Positions 45,165 to 52,929 of a stretch of 64,000 nucleotides of DNA are shown here, in pieces. Where the stretch lies: contig NZ_NEJP01000011.1 in NCBI RefSeq assembly GCF_002113125.1, forward strand, positions 178,677 through 242,676, in the 5' to 3' direction. Each line of letters starts with the position of its first letter. The first letter of the stretch is position 1. Position numbers and translations under genes: made by a program. The stretch comes from Pseudomonas sp. B20(2017) (GTDB lineage Bacteria; Pseudomonadota; Gammaproteobacteria; Pseudomonadales; Pseudomonadaceae). The notes below the pieces were generated by a model. The model saw only the letters and a list, made by a program, of their open reading frames with translations. It was not told where the DNA came from and ran no database searches.

Positions 45165-45361
45165 GATTTATCCTCGAGCATGGCAACTGCGAAAGAGGTG
45201 GCGATCAAGAAAATACTGCTGGTAGCCATCAAGGCACCTGCCCGAATCGTATCCACATCGGTCAGATCGCCGATCAACAGCGCCGCAAACCCCGTCACCA
45301 GAAATCCAGTCCCCACGCCTATCATGAAATTGGTTAGCCATCGAATGGTTAAGTTGTTCAT
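45161..45361 (-). CDS. Small two-helix membrane protein (hypothetical)
   Basis: A 66-residue protein from the ATG at 45361 (MNNLTIRWLTNFMIGVG), preceded by CACAGGG about 7 bp away; the ATG at 45367 and an open frame up to 45442 are alternatives. Two hydrophobic segments, NFMIGVGTGFLVTGFAALLI and RAGALMATSSIFLIATSFAV, are joined by an acidic turn DLTDVD. It is coupled by a 4-bp overlap to the next small gene and ends at the shared terminator. Family unknown. Confidence 0.55.
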   Translation of the reverse strand: MNNLTIRWLTNFMIGVGTGFLVTGFAALLIGDLTDVDTIRAGALMATSSIFLIATSFAVAMLEDKS

Positions 45362-45568
45362 CGACATCCCTGTGAAGACACTGACCCGCCAAATCCATGG
45401 CAGGAAAACCCTATACACGAAGCAACTTAGCTCGGACTTCATGCCTCCACCAGTCAGTAAAAACTGTCAGACGCGCGGCTTTTCCTACACCTGAAACGGC
45501 CCGATTTCGCCCAGGCCCCGTCACAGCGGCATTGGCTTTGTAGGACGCGTATCTTGCTTCTCAATGGG

Positions 45569-45585
45569 TGTCGCGTTTTGAGACA
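45569..45585 (+). promoter_or_regulatory. Putative activator site upstream of the aldehyde dehydrogenase
   Basis: TGTCGC-GTTTT-GAGACA is a 17-bp imperfect dyad whose layout matches TGTTGC-AGTCT-GAGACA at 44785-44801 upstream of qhpA. It ends 75 bp before the -24 element, a normal enhancer distance for a sigma-54 activator. Inference. Confidence 0.55.
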
Positions 45586-45660
45586 AATTCACGCCGGTTA
45601 CCACTTAAATTCTTCCTCCGCCAGCCCATGCAACGGGGCTGTACGCCACCTTCAAGCATT

Positions 45661-45675
45661 TGGCACAACCATTGC
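45661..45675 (+). promoter_or_regulatory. Sigma-54 (-24/-12) promoter of the aldehyde dehydrogenase gene
   Basis: TGGCAC-AACCA-TTGC keeps the invariant GG-N10-GC spacing and matches the consensus TGGCAC-N5-TTGC exactly. The predicted start of transcription is near 45687, about 30 bp before the ATG. Confidence 0.85.
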
Positions 45676-45717
45676 GAAAGCCCCTCTCGGTCCCATCGAA
45701 CAACAAGAGGTTTCGCC

Positions 45718-47208
45718 ATGCCCCTGCCCTATCTGCTCCCTGCCACTTCGGCCTTCATCCAGCGCCCGCCACGCATGCTGATCGGCGGCGACTGGGTCGA
45801 AGCCGCCGACGGCCAGACCATGCCGCTGCACAACCCGGCCACCGGTGAAGTGCTGTGCGTGGTGCCTCGCGCCACCCCGGAAGATGTCGACCGCGCGGTG
45901 CTCGCCGCCCGGCAAGCCTTCGATGATTCAGCCTGGAGCCGCACCCGCCCGCGCGAACGGCAGAACCTGTTGTGGAAACTTGCCGACCTGATGCAGCGCG
46001 ACGCCGAACTGCTGGCGCAACTGGAATGCCTGAACAACGGCAAGAGCGCGGCGGTGGCGCAGGTGATGGACGTGCAACTGGCCATCGACTTCCTGCGCTA
46101 CATGGCTGGCTGGGCGACCAAGATCGAAGGTTCCAGCGTCGACGTTTCGTTGCCGCTGATGCCCGGCGATCAGTTCCACAGTTTCATTCGCCGCGAAGCA
46201 GTCGGCGTGGTCGGCGCCATCGTCGCCTGGAACTTCCCGTTGCTGCTGGCCTGCTGGAAACTCGGCCCGGCGCTGGCCACCGGTTGCACCGTGGTGCTCA
46301 AACCCGCTGACGAAACCCCGCTGACCGCGCTGAAACTGGCGGAACTGGTGCTGGAGGCGGGTTATCCGGAAGGCGTGTTCAACGTGGTCACTGGCACCGG
46401 CATCACGGCCGGTTCTGCCCTCACTCACAACCCGTTGGTCGACAAGCTGACCTTCACCGGCTCCACCGCCGTCGGCAAGCAGATCGGCAAGATCGCCATG
46501 GATTCGATGACCCGGGTCACCCTGGAACTGGGCGGCAAATCACCGACCATCGTCATGGCGGACGCCGACCTGAAAACCGCTGCGGCGGGTGCGGCCAGTG
46601 CGATTTTCTTCAACCAGGGCCAGGTCTGCTGCGCAGGATCCAGGCTGTACGTGCAGCGCAAGCATTTCGACAATGTGGTGGCCGATATCAGCGACATCGC
46701 CAACGCGATGAAACTCGGCAACGGCCTCGATCCAAGCATCGATATGGGCCCGCTGATTTCCGCGCGCCAGCAGGAGCGAGTCTACAACTACATCGAAATG
46801 GGTCGGGAAAGCGGCGCGACCATCGCCTGCGGCGGCGAGCGGTTCGGGCCCGGGTTTTTCGTCAAACCGACGGTGATTGTCGATGTCGACCAGCAGCATT
46901 CGCTGGTGCAGGAAGAGATCTTCGGGCCGGTGCTGGTGGCGATTCCGTTCGATGACGAGGCCGATGCGCTGCGCATGGCCAATGACAGCCCTTACGGATT
47001 GGGCGCGAGCATCTGGTCGAACGATCTGGCGGCGGTGCACCGGATGATTCCGCGGATCAAATCGGGATCGGTGTGGGTCAACTGCCACAGCGCGCTGGAC
47101 CCGGCGCTGCCGTTTGGCGGCTACAAAATGTCCGGGGTCGGGCGCGAGATGGGGTATGCGGCGATCGAGCATTACACCGAGTTGAAGTCGGTGTTGATCA
47201 AGTTGTAA
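45718..47208 (+). CDS. NAD-dependent aldehyde dehydrogenase (phenylacetaldehyde dehydrogenase type)
   Basis: Oxidises the aldehyde released by the amine dehydrogenase to a carboxylic acid. It has 496 residues from the ATG at 45718, with AAGAGGT upstream. Catalytic residues are Glu270 in VTLELGGKSP, Cys304 in NQGQVCCAGSR, and the Asn in GAIVAWNFPLL. The closest known types are FeaB/PeaE-like phenylacetaldehyde dehydrogenases. It is transcribed away from qhpA but shares a similar upstream dyad, and it has an excellent sigma-54 promoter, so it probably belongs to the same regulon. The exact substrate (phenylacetaldehyde versus an aliphatic aldehyde) cannot be read from sequence. Confidence 0.93.
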   Translation: MPLPYLLPATSAFIQRPPRMLIGGDWVEAADGQTMPLHNPATGEVLCVVPRATPEDVDRAVLAARQAFDDSAWSRTRPRERQNLLWKLADLMQRDAELLAQLECLNNGKSAAVAQVMDVQLAIDFLRYMAGWATKIEGSSVDVSLPLMPGDQFHSFIRREAVGVVGAIVAWNFPLLLACWKLGPALATGCTVVLKPADETPLTALKLAELVLEAGYPEGVFNVVTGTGITAGSALTHNPLVDKLTFTGSTAVGKQIGKIAMDSMTRVTLELGGKSPTIVMADADLKTAAAGAASAIFFNQGQVCCAGSRLYVQRKHFDNVVADISDIANAMKLGNGLDPSIDMGPLISARQQERVYNYIEMGRESGATIACGGERFGPGFFVKPTVIVDVDQQHSLVQEEIFGPVLVAIPFDDEADALRMANDSPYGLGASIWSNDLAAVHRMIPRIKSGSVWVNCHSALDPALPFGGYKMSGVGREMGYAAIEHYTELKSVLIKL

Positions 47209-47224
47209 TGACTGCGCTCATGGC

Positions 47225-48520
47225 TCAGGGTTTGAAACCCTGAGCCAACAGCCACCCACGAATGGCTCGCCCCTGCTCAAGCCCCAACCCCGCCAACACC
47301 TGATCCGCCGACTCATCGCGTAACCGTCGCACCAGCGGCGCCAGCTCGACACCTTGCACATGCCAGATCCCCAGCGGCTGATCCGCCGTGATCACCACCT
47401 CGGCTTCATCGACAACCCCGTCACGCAGCACCGGCATCCGTTCGATGCGCAGCGCGGCAAAATCCGTCGCCGCATGGGCCACTTCAGCGTCAGGCCACTG
47501 TCGCCGCGCCTGCCAGAACGGCTGATCGAGCCAGCGCTGTTCATCGGCATAAAAGTCCCGACCGATCCGCGCAAAACGCAGGAACAACTGCTCCACACGC
47601 TGCCGGTGAAAACGTTGCGCCAACGCCGCCCGCTCAGGTTTGCGCAACAGCGTGTTGATCACCACCGGCGCCTGCAACGCCGAGGACAACGACTGAAAAA
47701 TCCCGTTGCCCGAGAGCGGGTCCACTGCCATCGCCGCATCGCCTACGCGAATCCAGTTATCACCGCAGACCTGTGGCGCAAGAATCGGCGTGCTGCTGCG
47801 AGCGTGCAGTTGCAACTCCAATTCCTGCCCGCCGGCAAAGAAGGCTTGAGCAAAATTCGAGGCCTGGCGCCGCGCGCGGCAGTAATCGAGCAGCTGTGCC
47901 TTGCCCGGTAATTGGGCGCTGGCCACATCCACCGTCCATTGCCAATAACACTGGCCATCGTCCCTTCGAGCCATCCACGCCCAACCGTCCTCGAGGCTTT
48001 CCACGGCACTGGCAGTCACACCCGGCGCGCCTTGCCAGCGATTGAGCAGGCTGACCGTCTCTGGCCCACGCAGACCTTTACCGGACGCTGGCGCCTGTCG
48101 CCCACGGGCTTCCACCAGAAAATCCGCCGTTAGCGTCTGGCCGCCATCGAGTTCAACCCGATGTCCTTCAGCCGAGGAATGAAAATTCAGGACTCGCCCT
48201 TCAATCACCTCGACCCCGGTCAGTCGCAAGTCTTCTCGTAAACCGCGATCAAAGGCCGGGCGATCCAGCAGAAACTCGATATTCTGTGCATGCTGCTGGC
48301 CGTTCCATGAAACCTGTCGTTGGGACGGCAATGTGGCGTCCGCCAGCGCATGATTCAACCCGGCACCGCGCAACGCCTCCAGTACCCGTTGCGACACGCC
48401 TTCGAGCGCCGCAAACCGCCGCCATTCGCTGACCAGCGTCACGGCGTAACCCAATCGTCGCAGCCCCAACGCCACCGCCGCACCGGCCGGTCCGGCACCG
48501 AGAATCAGGATCGAAGTCAT
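47225..48520 (-). CDS. qhpG: FAD-dependent monooxygenase QhpG (tryptophan hydroxylation in CTQ biogenesis)
   Basis: Flavoprotein monooxygenase that dihydroxylates the gamma-subunit tryptophan on the way to cysteine tryptophylquinone. It has 431 residues. The N-terminal dinucleotide-binding motif is ILGAGPAGAAVALGL. The FAD-contacting GD motif is WIRVGDAAMAVDPLSGNG, near residue 260, typical of the tryptophan-halogenase-like branch. Its ATG overlaps the qhpE stop by 4 bp, and it is the last gene of regulator-qhpF-qhpE-qhpG. It converges with the aldehyde dehydrogenase gene with only 16 bp between stops. Confidence 0.9.
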   Translation of the reverse strand: MTSILILGAGPAGAAVALGLRRLGYAVTLVSEWRRFAALEGVSQRVLEALRGAGLNHALADATLPSQRQVSWNGQQHAQNIEFLLDRPAFDRGLREDLRLTGVEVIEGRVLNFHSSAEGHRVELDGGQTLTADFLVEARGRQAPASGKGLRGPETVSLLNRWQGAPGVTASAVESLEDGWAWMARRDDGQCYWQWTVDVASAQLPGKAQLLDYCRARRQASNFAQAFFAGGQELELQLHARSSTPILAPQVCGDNWIRVGDAAMAVDPLSGNGIFQSLSSALQAPVVINTLLRKPERAALAQRFHRQRVEQLFLRFARIGRDFYADEQRWLDQPFWQARRQWPDAEVAHAATDFAALRIERMPVLRDGVVDEAEVVITADQPLGIWHVQGVELAPLVRRLRDESADQVLAGLGLEQGRAIRGWLLAQGFKP

Positions 48521-49194
48521 GGGCCGAAACGCCGTTCAGGACCGCGATAACGAGCGTGCTGTTTCAGCCAGTCGATAACTTCGGCATTGCTCGCCTGCGG
48601 ATGCTCCAGCAGATAACCGGCAACATGCCCGCTCAATGCTGCACACCCCAGACTGGCCCCGGACTGCCCCGGATAAGTGCCGCGAACACACGCGGCAAAA
48701 TCCGCCTGCGCATTGTCGAGCCATGACCATTGCTCATCGGTACAACGGGCATCGCCGGTCACCCGCAGTACCTGCGGATAACTCGCCGGAAACACCGCCG
48801 CGCCCTGCGCCGGGCTCGACGCACACAGCAACACTCCACGGGCCACCGCCGCCGCGCAGGCTTCGCGCAACAGGCTGCGATCCTGGCGCAGACCGAGGCT
48901 CAAATTGATCAGCCGCACGTCCTGCGCCACCAGCCAGTTGATGGCCGAGGCGATCTGCAAGGCACTGGTGACGCCGCGCTGGTCGAACACCTGAGCCACA
49001 CAGATCTGCGCGGCCGGCGCGCGACGGCTGATTGCTTCAATCACTGCACTGCCATGGCCAAGGGGATCATCGCGCAGTTCCGATTCCGCCAGTCCGCCCT
49101 CCAGCAACGAGAATCGCCGTCCGGCAATCACTTGCACCCGTTGCGCCGCCGAGTGCCCGCTGTCGACTACACCGATCCGCAACTCAGGCTTCAT
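48517..49194 (-). CDS. qhpE: Subtilisin-like protease QhpE (gamma-subunit leader peptidase)
   Basis: Cytosolic serine protease that cleaves the 28-residue leader from the crosslinked gamma-subunit precursor. It has 225 residues from the ATG at 49194, shorter than secreted subtilases and without signal peptide or propeptide. The triad is Asp11 (VVDSG), His47 (DPLGHGSAV) and Ser181 (GASLG), in the S8 order. The oxyanion-hole Asn is not obvious in the usual motif. It overlaps the qhpF 3' end by 11 bp and qhpG by 4 bp. Confidence 0.9.
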   Translation of the reverse strand: MKPELRIGVVDSGHSAAQRVQVIAGRRFSLLEGGLAESELRDDPLGHGSAVIEAISRRAPAAQICVAQVFDQRGVTSALQIASAINWLVAQDVRLINLSLGLRQDRSLLREACAAAVARGVLLCASSPAQGAAVFPASYPQVLRVTGDARCTDEQWSWLDNAQADFAACVRGTYPGQSGASLGCAALSGHVAGYLLEHPQASNAEVIDWLKQHARYRGPERRFGP

Positions 49195-50902
49195 GCAGCA
49201 CCGTTTTCGAAATGAGCACACCGTCGAGCAATTCAAAACGCAGATCGGCATCGGCCAGGGTCGACGGTCGATGACTGATGAGGATCCGTGTGCGCCCGGC
49301 AAACAAGCGGTCGATGGCTTCGATCATCTCGCGCTCGGTGGTTTCGTCCACCGCCGACGTGGCCTCGTCGAGCACCAGAATCAGCGGATCCTGCAACAGC
49401 GCCCGGGCAATCGCGATCCGCTGTTTCTGCCCGCCGGACAGTTGCTGACCGCGCTCGCCCAAAGGACTGTCGAGGCCTTCGGGCAACGACGCGATCAGGC
49501 TGTCGAGCTGCGCCAGCCGTGCGACTTCGGCGATGGCTTCGCGGCTGGCGTCCGGCACTGCGTAGGCCAGGTTGTCGGCGAGGCTGCCGCGAAACAGCAC
49601 GATGTCCTGACTGACCACGGCGATGCGCCGACGCAGTTCGAACAGCTCAAGTTCACGCAGATCCACTTCGCCGAGCAGCACTCGCCCGGACTGCGGATCG
49701 TGATGCCGTTGCAACAGATCGATCAACGTCGATTTGCCGACGCCGGAACCGCCGCTCAAGGCGACTTTCAGACCGTAGGGAATCGTCGCCTCGATGCCGC
49801 TCAACGTGCTCGGACGCCCCGGATGGCTGAAGTGCACGGCGTCGAAACGCAGCTCGCCCGAGGTCGGAAACGGTTTCGGCGTATCCGGCGAAAACACTGT
49901 GGGTTCTTCGCCACGCAACTCCATGACCCGGCCGAGGCTGACGGTCATGCGCTGGATCGCCACGTACAACCCCAACAGACTTTGCACAGGCCCGACCGCC
50001 ATCCCAAGATAAGTGGAAAATGCGATCAGAGCACCGAGCTGCCAGGTGCCCTGCACCACCCAATAACCCCCGATCAAAAACGCGCAGGCGCGGGACAGCG
50101 AGGTCAATGTGCCCGGCACAGCCTGGGTGAAAAACTCGGTGACTTGCAGGCGCAGCAACTGGTTCATGTAGCCCTGCCCGAGGCTTTCCAGACGCCGTGC
50201 TTCACGCTGCTGCTGGCCGGCGGACTGGATGAACTTCATCACCGGCAGGGTCTCGACCATGAATGACGACATGTCCGCCGAACGCTCGCGCAACTGCCGC
50301 ACATCGCGCTCGACCTTGCGCCGCATCCAGCGCAGCCACAGCACGTCGAGCGGGATCAGCACCAGCGCCAGCAACGACAGCTTCCACGACAGGGTGAACA
50401 GCATCGCGATCGCGACCACCAGGCCGATCACGCTCGACACCGCCGAGAACAACGAGTCCACGGCGAAGCGCTGAATCTCCGCCACATCGCCGTCGAGCCG
50501 CGACATCAGATCACCGATCCGCCGCTGGCCATAGAAGCTTGGCGAGAGCTTCTGCAAATGCCGGTAAAGGTCGTCGCGCAGGGCAAACAGAATCCGCCCG
50601 GACAGCCGCGTGTGCAGATAGCGGTTGATCCCTGACAACGCCGTGCCGAGCAGGCCGGCGATGATCATCAGCACCGCGATCATGACCAGCATCGGGAAGT
50701 TGCGTGCCAGCAGCCCGTCGTCGATCAGCAGCTTGACCAGCCACGGCTGCACCAGCACCAGCAGCGACGCGCACACCGACAGACCGAGCAGGCCGACAAT
50801 CGCCAGCCGCTGCGGCCGCACGAAACCGTAGAGCCAGCGCAACGCCGCTTGCAGCGCGGCGGGGTTCTGGCTGTCGATCAGCCGCACGAACAGGCGCTGC
50901 AT
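49184..50902 (-). CDS. qhpF: ABC transporter QhpF (export of the processed gamma subunit)
   Basis: Fused permease-ATPase half-transporter of 572 residues. In QHNDH systems it moves the crosslinked gamma peptide to the periplasm, which is needed because that peptide has no Sec signal. The N-terminal six-helix domain covers about 1-310. The nucleotide-binding domain has Walker A GGSGVGKST, signature LSGGQKQRIAIA and Walker B ILVLDEATSAVD. The ATG at 50902 shares its A with the regulator stop codon (TGATG), a sign of translational coupling. Confidence 0.9.
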   Translation of the reverse strand: MQRLFVRLIDSQNPAALQAALRWLYGFVRPQRLAIVGLLGLSVCASLLVLVQPWLVKLLIDDGLLARNFPMLVMIAVLMIIAGLLGTALSGINRYLHTRLSGRILFALRDDLYRHLQKLSPSFYGQRRIGDLMSRLDGDVAEIQRFAVDSLFSAVSSVIGLVVAIAMLFTLSWKLSLLALVLIPLDVLWLRWMRRKVERDVRQLRERSADMSSFMVETLPVMKFIQSAGQQQREARRLESLGQGYMNQLLRLQVTEFFTQAVPGTLTSLSRACAFLIGGYWVVQGTWQLGALIAFSTYLGMAVGPVQSLLGLYVAIQRMTVSLGRVMELRGEEPTVFSPDTPKPFPTSGELRFDAVHFSHPGRPSTLSGIEATIPYGLKVALSGGSGVGKSTLIDLLQRHHDPQSGRVLLGEVDLRELELFELRRRIAVVSQDIVLFRGSLADNLAYAVPDASREAIAEVARLAQLDSLIASLPEGLDSPLGERGQQLSGGQKQRIAIARALLQDPLILVLDEATSAVDETTEREMIEAIDRLFAGRTRILISHRPSTLADADLRFELLDGVLISKTVLHEA

Positions 50903-52806
50903 CACGAGCGCAACTGTTTGAGTTTGCGGTACAGGGTCGCGCGGCTGATGCCGAGGGCGTCGGCGGCGGCCGAGACATTGCCCTGATGGGTATCGAGGGA
51001 CTGGCGGATCATCTCCAGTTCGTTCTCGCGAATGCTGCCGGTCTGGGGTTTCTCGGTGGCGGAAAGTTCGTCGAGCATGCTGTCGGGCAGGTGATCGAGG
51101 GTCAGCACGGTTTCACCAGGTTCGCGCATCGCCAGCGCAGTACGCAGCACCATTTCCAACTGACGGATGTTGCCCGGCCAGTGATATGCCCCGAGCAGGC
51201 GATTGAGATCGTCGTGCAGCACGGCGTTCGGTGCGTCGAGCTTGCTCAGCAGCCGAGCGACCAGCGCGCTGAAGTCCTCACGCTCGCGCAGGGCCGGGAG
51301 CATCACGTTGATACCGTTGACGCGGTAGAAAAGGTCCTCGCGAAACTGCTTGTCCTCGACCTGACGTTTGAGGTCGCGGTGAGTGGCGCAGATCAGCGCG
51401 ACGTCAATGTCCTGTTCTTCCCCGGCACCCAGCGGCGCGACTTTGCGGTCCTGTAGCACCCGCAGCAAACGCGCCTGCAAGGCCAGCGGCATGTCGCCGA
51501 TTTCATCGAGGAACAGCGTGCCGCCGTGAGCCTGTTGCAGACGCCCGATCATGCCGCCACGGCGCGATCCGGTGAACGCGCCTTCGCGGTAGCCGAACAG
51601 TTCCGACTCGATCAGGCCTTCGGGAATCGCCGCGCAGTTAACGGCCACAAACGGTTTGTCGCTGCGGCTGCCGGCCAGGTGCAGGGCGCGGGCGATCACT
51701 TCTTTACCGGTGCCGGTTTCACCGAGCAGCAATACCGGCAATTCATTGGCCAGACCTTGGCGGGCCATGCGCAGGGCTCGAGCGTAGCGAGTGTTGTTGC
51801 CGGCCAGGGCTTCCAGATCCGGTTGCGCCTTGGCGGTTTTCGCCACGCTGCGCGGCGGGCCGCCGAGGTTGACCGAACGCGCCGGAGCTCGCAGGGTCTT
51901 GTAGAAAAACTCACCCTTGGCGGTCTGCACACTGCCGACGCCGCCCTGTTGCAGACGGGTCAGCAATTGCACGCCATCGACCCCGAGGAATTCTTCGCAA
52001 CGCCGCCCGACCAGTGCCGAACGCTCGGCCCGCAGCAACTGGCAGGCCTGGGCACTGACCGCCAGAATCTGTCCGCCGAGACTGACTGCCAGCAGCCCTT
52101 GCCAAGGCGATTCCAGATACTGCCGGCGGCTGTGAAAGGCGAGGACGATCTGATCGGGAAAGCTGTTGTTGAACACCCGGCTCTCGATCTGGCTGACCGC
52201 CATGCTCAGCAGCGCGGTGCTGTCGTGGACGCGGCCGAGAGGACCTTCGCGGGTCAGGTCGAGGACGCCAAGAATTTCGCCATGCGGGCAATGGATCGGC
52301 ACCGAGGTGCAGGAAAAATCGGTGAGGCGGTCGAGGTAATGTTCTCCGCAATCAATCAGGGTGGGCCGCGCTTCGACCAGCGCCGTGCCGAGGGCGTTGG
52401 TGCCGCGTGCGGCTTCGCTCCAGCAGGCGCCGAGGGTAATGTCCTGCAGACCGCTGCCCTTGAGCCGGTCGGCACGTCCCTCGACCGCGAGGATGGTGGC
52501 GTCGGAATTGGCGAGGATGATCAGTCCTTCCTTGCCCTGACGTTCGGCCAGGTAATCGATGGCCGGTATCGCCGCATCGATCAGCAGGCGATTGCTCGCC
52601 AGCAACACATCGAGACTCGCGCTCGACTCCAGCGCCAGCTCATGCTTGCCATTGAAATGCACGCCGTGGCTCAGGCTGCGCCGCCACGAAGCATCGATCT
52701 CCGCACGCAACACGCCATCCGGGACCTGCCCTTCGAGATGGAGTTTTTCCCGGGCCAGCCGGGCTTCGTGGTGAGACTTGAGATCGGTTGTTTTTATAAG
52801 AGTCAT
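50902..52806 (-). CDS. Sigma-54-dependent transcriptional activator (AcoR/Fis family)
   Basis: Enhancer-binding activator of 634 residues from the ATG at 52806 (CGGAGCG upstream). The N-terminal about 300 residues contain a GAF-like sensor region (LASNRLLIDAAIPAIDYLAE, ILANSDATIL). The central AAA+ domain has Walker A GETGTGKE, the sigma-54 contact loop GAFTG, and Walker B GGTLFLDEIGDMP. The C-terminal Fis helix-turn-helix is NVSAAADALGISRATLYRKLKQL. It is the first gene of an operon with qhpF, qhpE and qhpG. This differs from Paracoccus, where the cluster regulator is, as I recall, an AraC-type protein. Its likely targets are the qhpA and aldehyde dehydrogenase promoters; the inducer is unknown, presumably an amine or its aldehyde. 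Confidence 0.92.
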   Translation of the reverse strand: MTLIKTTDLKSHHEARLAREKLHLEGQVPDGVLRAEIDASWRRSLSHGVHFNGKHELALESSASLDVLLASNRLLIDAAIPAIDYLAERQGKEGLIILANSDATILAVEGRADRLKGSGLQDITLGACWSEAARGTNALGTALVEARPTLIDCGEHYLDRLTDFSCTSVPIHCPHGEILGVLDLTREGPLGRVHDSTALLSMAVSQIESRVFNNSFPDQIVLAFHSRRQYLESPWQGLLAVSLGGQILAVSAQACQLLRAERSALVGRRCEEFLGVDGVQLLTRLQQGGVGSVQTAKGEFFYKTLRAPARSVNLGGPPRSVAKTAKAQPDLEALAGNNTRYARALRMARQGLANELPVLLLGETGTGKEVIARALHLAGSRSDKPFVAVNCAAIPEGLIESELFGYREGAFTGSRRGGMIGRLQQAHGGTLFLDEIGDMPLALQARLLRVLQDRKVAPLGAGEEQDIDVALICATHRDLKRQVEDKQFREDLFYRVNGINVMLPALREREDFSALVARLLSKLDAPNAVLHDDLNRLLGAYHWPGNIRQLEMVLRTALAMREPGETVLTLDHLPDSMLDELSATEKPQTGSIRENELEMIRQSLDTHQGNVSAAADALGISRATLYRKLKQLRS

Positions 52807-52848
52807 CAAGCGCTCCGGAGCGGTCCGCTTTGCGCTTTTTTACATCAG

Positions 52849-52884
52849 CGCCCTGACGCCAATGTTTACGTTAACGTCAGGGCG
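52849..52884. promoter_or_regulatory. Nested inverted repeats upstream of the sigma-54 activator gene
   Basis: Perfect 10-bp arms CGCCCTGACG (52849-52858) and CGTCAGGGCG (52875-52884) lie 16 bp apart. A perfect palindrome ACGTTAACGT (52868-52877) overlaps the right-hand arm. It lies between the amidohydrolase stop and the activator start. No T-run follows on the minus strand, so an operator is more likely than a terminator. Confidence 0.55.
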
Positions 52885-52929
52885 ATGGCAAGCACCGTAG
52901 GGCGCTTGTGTTCCAGCAGGTGGATCACC

